DNA of 6,778 bases, taken from contig JACQXT010000057.1 of the NCBI GenBank assembly GCA_016208665.1, forward strand, positions 1-6,778, given 5' to 3'. Made by a program: the position numbers and the translations under genes. The notes beneath the pieces are model-generated. The model did no database searches and had not been told where the DNA came from. It saw nothing but the letters and a program-made list of their open reading frames with translations. The stretch's first letter is position 1. Every line of letters begins with the position of its first letter. This document shows positions 5,971-6,778 of the stretch, piece after piece. Source of the DNA: Chitinivibrionia bacterium (GTDB lineage: Bacteria > Krumholzibacteriota > Krumholzibacteriia > WVZY01).

Positions 5971-6559
5971 CGAGCAAACCCCTGGAGAAGTGCGTCCTGG
6001 TATCCAGGTTGTTGCAGACCACATGAACCGCGAGGCGGTGTTGCAGTTCGTCCTCCAGGACCTCGATCGTCTCTCTGAGTTTGGCGAGCCCGTGCACCGA
6101 GAAGAAGCTCGCGTCGACGGGGATGAGAACCTCGGAGCTCGCCAGAAGCGCATTGAAGGTGAGGAGTCCCACTCCGGGCGGGCAATCGATAACGACAAAA
6201 TCGTACGCGCCGTCGTCCAACTGGGACAGCATGTTCGCGAGACGCTCCTCCCGGCCCAGGCGGTCGGACAGCTCCTGTTCGATGCCGCTGAGCACCGTGC
6301 TCGCCGGAATGAGATCGATTCCGCTATCGAGATGCTGGATCGCGTCTTCGATCCGAACCGCCGGATCCATCATCAGTTCATATGTCGTCAAATCGTACTG
6401 TTCGGCGAGAAGCCCGAGTCCGACGGTTGCATGCGACTGGGGATCGAAATCCACGAGCAGGGCCCTTCTCTCGAGACGGCACAGGGCGCTCGACAGATTG
6501 ATAGCTATCGTCGTCTTCCCACACCCCCCCTTCTGATTCATCACCGCTAGAATTCTCAT
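5870..6559 (-). CDS. ParA/MinD-family ATPase, C-terminus lost at a frame break
   Basis: 229 residues as read; genuine sequence ends at about residue 203 (base 5951). The deviant Walker A motif is KGGCGKTT with signature Lys10 and Lys15. The A' motif is VDFDPQ with D37 and D39, and Walker B is FVVIDCPPG with D125. The stretch IPVDASFFSVHGLAKL and the NLDTRTHFSRGLLDEVEKF segment follow the Soj/ParA pattern. Family knowledge: these ATPases form ATP-dependent dimers that position chromosomes, plasmids or protein complexes. In Soj about 50 more residues follow (the part with RNVRLSEAPSHG). Here they are missing and the last 26 residues are an Arg-rich out-of-frame tail. This points to a deletion or indel rather than a natural end. 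No parB is adjacent, so this is likely an orphan ParA acting with the downstream genes. GGGAGG (6570-6575) lies ten bases before ATG 6559. Confidence 0.9.
   Translation of the reverse strand: MRILAVMNQKGGCGKTTIAINLSSALCRLERRALLVDFDPQSHATVGLGLLAEQYDLTTYELMMDPAVRIEDAIQHLDSGIDLIPASTVLSGIEQELSDRLGREERLANMLSQLDDGAYDFVVIDCPPGVGLLTFNALLASSEVLIPVDASFFSVHGLAKLRETIEVLEDELQHRLAVHVVCNNLDTRTHFSRGLLDEVEKFHRRRPVFSRSSACRIRCGYRRVHQLVA
5950..5966 (-). repeat. Perfect 6-bp hairpin at the ParA/CBM frame break
   Basis: GGTGGA (5950-5955) and TCCACC (5961-5966) are exact inverted copies with a five-base loop. The hairpin occupies the point where the ParA frame stops making family sense and directly abuts the first clear CBM-frame codon (5947-5949). 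It may mark a deletion junction, a replication or sequencing slip, or simply be coincidence. Confidence 0.6.
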
Positions 6560-6569
6560 GGCTTTTCAA

Positions 6570-6575
6570 CCTCCC
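6570..6575 (-). promoter_or_regulatory. Ribosome binding site of the ParA-family gene, touching a terminator T-tract
   Basis: GGGAGG on the minus strand lies ten bases before ATG 6559. Only one base (6576) separates it from the T8 tract of the terminator at 6577-6608, so any transcript carrying this site must either read through the terminator or start inside it. Confidence 0.7.
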
Positions 6576-6576
6576 G

Positions 6577-6608
6577 AAAAAAAAGAGCCAGAGACATTAC
6601 CTCCGGCT
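6577..6608 (-). terminator. Intrinsic terminator or attenuator in the ParA leader
   Basis: Read on the minus strand: AGCCGGAG, loop GTAATGT, CTCTGGCT, then C and eight T residues. The stem has 8 pairs with one G-U, a 7-base loop and an uninterrupted T-tract, fitting the rho-independent model closely. It either ends transcription of a gene to the right of the window or acts as an attenuator of the ParA cluster, since no promoter is visible between it and the ParA start. Confidence 0.8.
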
Positions 6609-6641
6609 TGGCGTTGGAACGAATACCATCGCGGGTCCGCC

Positions 6642-6676
6642 CGGATTCCATATAATACAGGACATCGAAGAATCCG
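6642..6676 (-). repeat. 7-bp inverted repeat in the ParA leader
   Basis: CGGATTC (6642-6648) and GAATCCG (6670-6676) are perfect inverted copies separated by 21 bases. In the leader transcript they can form a stem just upstream of the terminator. Its 3' arm continues as UCCGG, which could instead pair with CCGGA in the terminator's 5' arm (5 pairs). That would be a minimal switch between structures, but the alternative pairing is weak. Confidence 0.4.
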
Positions 6677-6729
6677 CCTTATGTTTTTATTTCACAACAA
6701 GTTACAAGATTTGCTTTTGAAGCACCTTG

Positions 6730-6758
6730 AGTTAAGTGCATCAACTCCTTTTTGTCAA
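6730..6758 (-). promoter_or_regulatory. Promoter candidate for the ParA cluster with an overlapping inverted repeat
   Basis: On the minus strand: a perfect -35 TTGACA (6753-6758), a 17-base spacer and TTAACT (6730-6735), which matches TATAAT at only 3 of 6. The region is AT-rich. A GAGTT/AACTC inverted repeat with a nine-base centre (6729-6747) spans the spacer and -10, where a repressor could sit, though five-base arms are short. The leader to ATG 6559 would be about 160 bases and includes the terminator at 6577-6608. Confidence 0.4.
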
Positions 6759-6778
6759 GAATTTTTTAGACGAACACC

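Noticed and set aside
6560..6653. Small leader frame of 31 codons whose TGA overlaps the ParA ATG
   Set aside because: It has no ribosome binding site and runs through the terminator stem and T-tract, so it is better explained as structured leader RNA.
6681..6778. Plus-strand frame from ATG 6681 open to the right edge (begins MFLFHNKLQD), with a TATAAT at 6651-6656
   Set aside because: AT-rich and unlike the codon use of the neighbours, with no ribosome binding site and no -35 at the right distance. Such a length is not surprising in AT-rich DNA. It could be revisited with sequence to the right.

Overview
The window reads as a bacterial chromosome segment in which every supported gene lies on the minus strand, so gene order runs from the right edge to the left edge. 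Genes are GC-rich with GC-ending codons. The two longest non-coding stretches (about 2280-2470 and 6660-6778) are clearly AT-rich and carry sigma70-type promoter hexamers. A secreted gingipain-type C25 peptidase, a lipoprotein built of Ig/Fn3-like domains plus a zinc protease, and a ParA ATPase paired with an AMPK-type glycogen-binding domain together suggest the Fibrobacteres-Chlorobi-Bacteroidetes assemblage or a related uncultured candidate phylum. That assignment is inference; no rRNA or other taxonomic marker is present.

Right part (about 4556-6778), an operon-like cluster. An AT-rich leader holds a TTGACA promoter candidate and, directly against the ribosome binding site, a textbook intrinsic terminator. 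Then follow a ParA-family ATPase (from 6559); an AMPK1_CBM/CBM48 domain in a different frame, so that the ATPase and carbohydrate-binding parts appear disconnected by a frame break at a small perfect hairpin (5950-5966); a 275-residue protein that looks like a ParA/MinD-fold protein without a usable P-loop (from 5693, one base after the CBM stop); and a small conserved-looking protein of unknown function (from 4912, overlapping its neighbour by 47 bases). Tight spacing suggests one transcript and one functional module, perhaps positioning or sensing something linked to glycogen or another polysaccharide. That role is inference.

Middle part (2663-4546). A weak promoter candidate just after the small gene leads into a 600-residue predicted lipoprotein with two Ig-like domains, an Fn3 domain, a carboxypeptidase-regulatory-like domain and a C-terminal metzincin-like zinc protease domain.

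Left part (1-2660). Between the two protease genes lies a short coding-like remnant resembling the last 30 or so residues of ClpB. Its stop codon falls inside the -35 hexamer of a near-consensus promoter that probably drives, after a leader of about 170 bases, a secreted gingipain-family C25 cysteine peptidase. That gene runs off the left edge. The two envelope or extracellular proteases appear separately transcribed and separate from the ParA cluster. No tRNA, rRNA, CRISPR array, transposase or long repeat was found.
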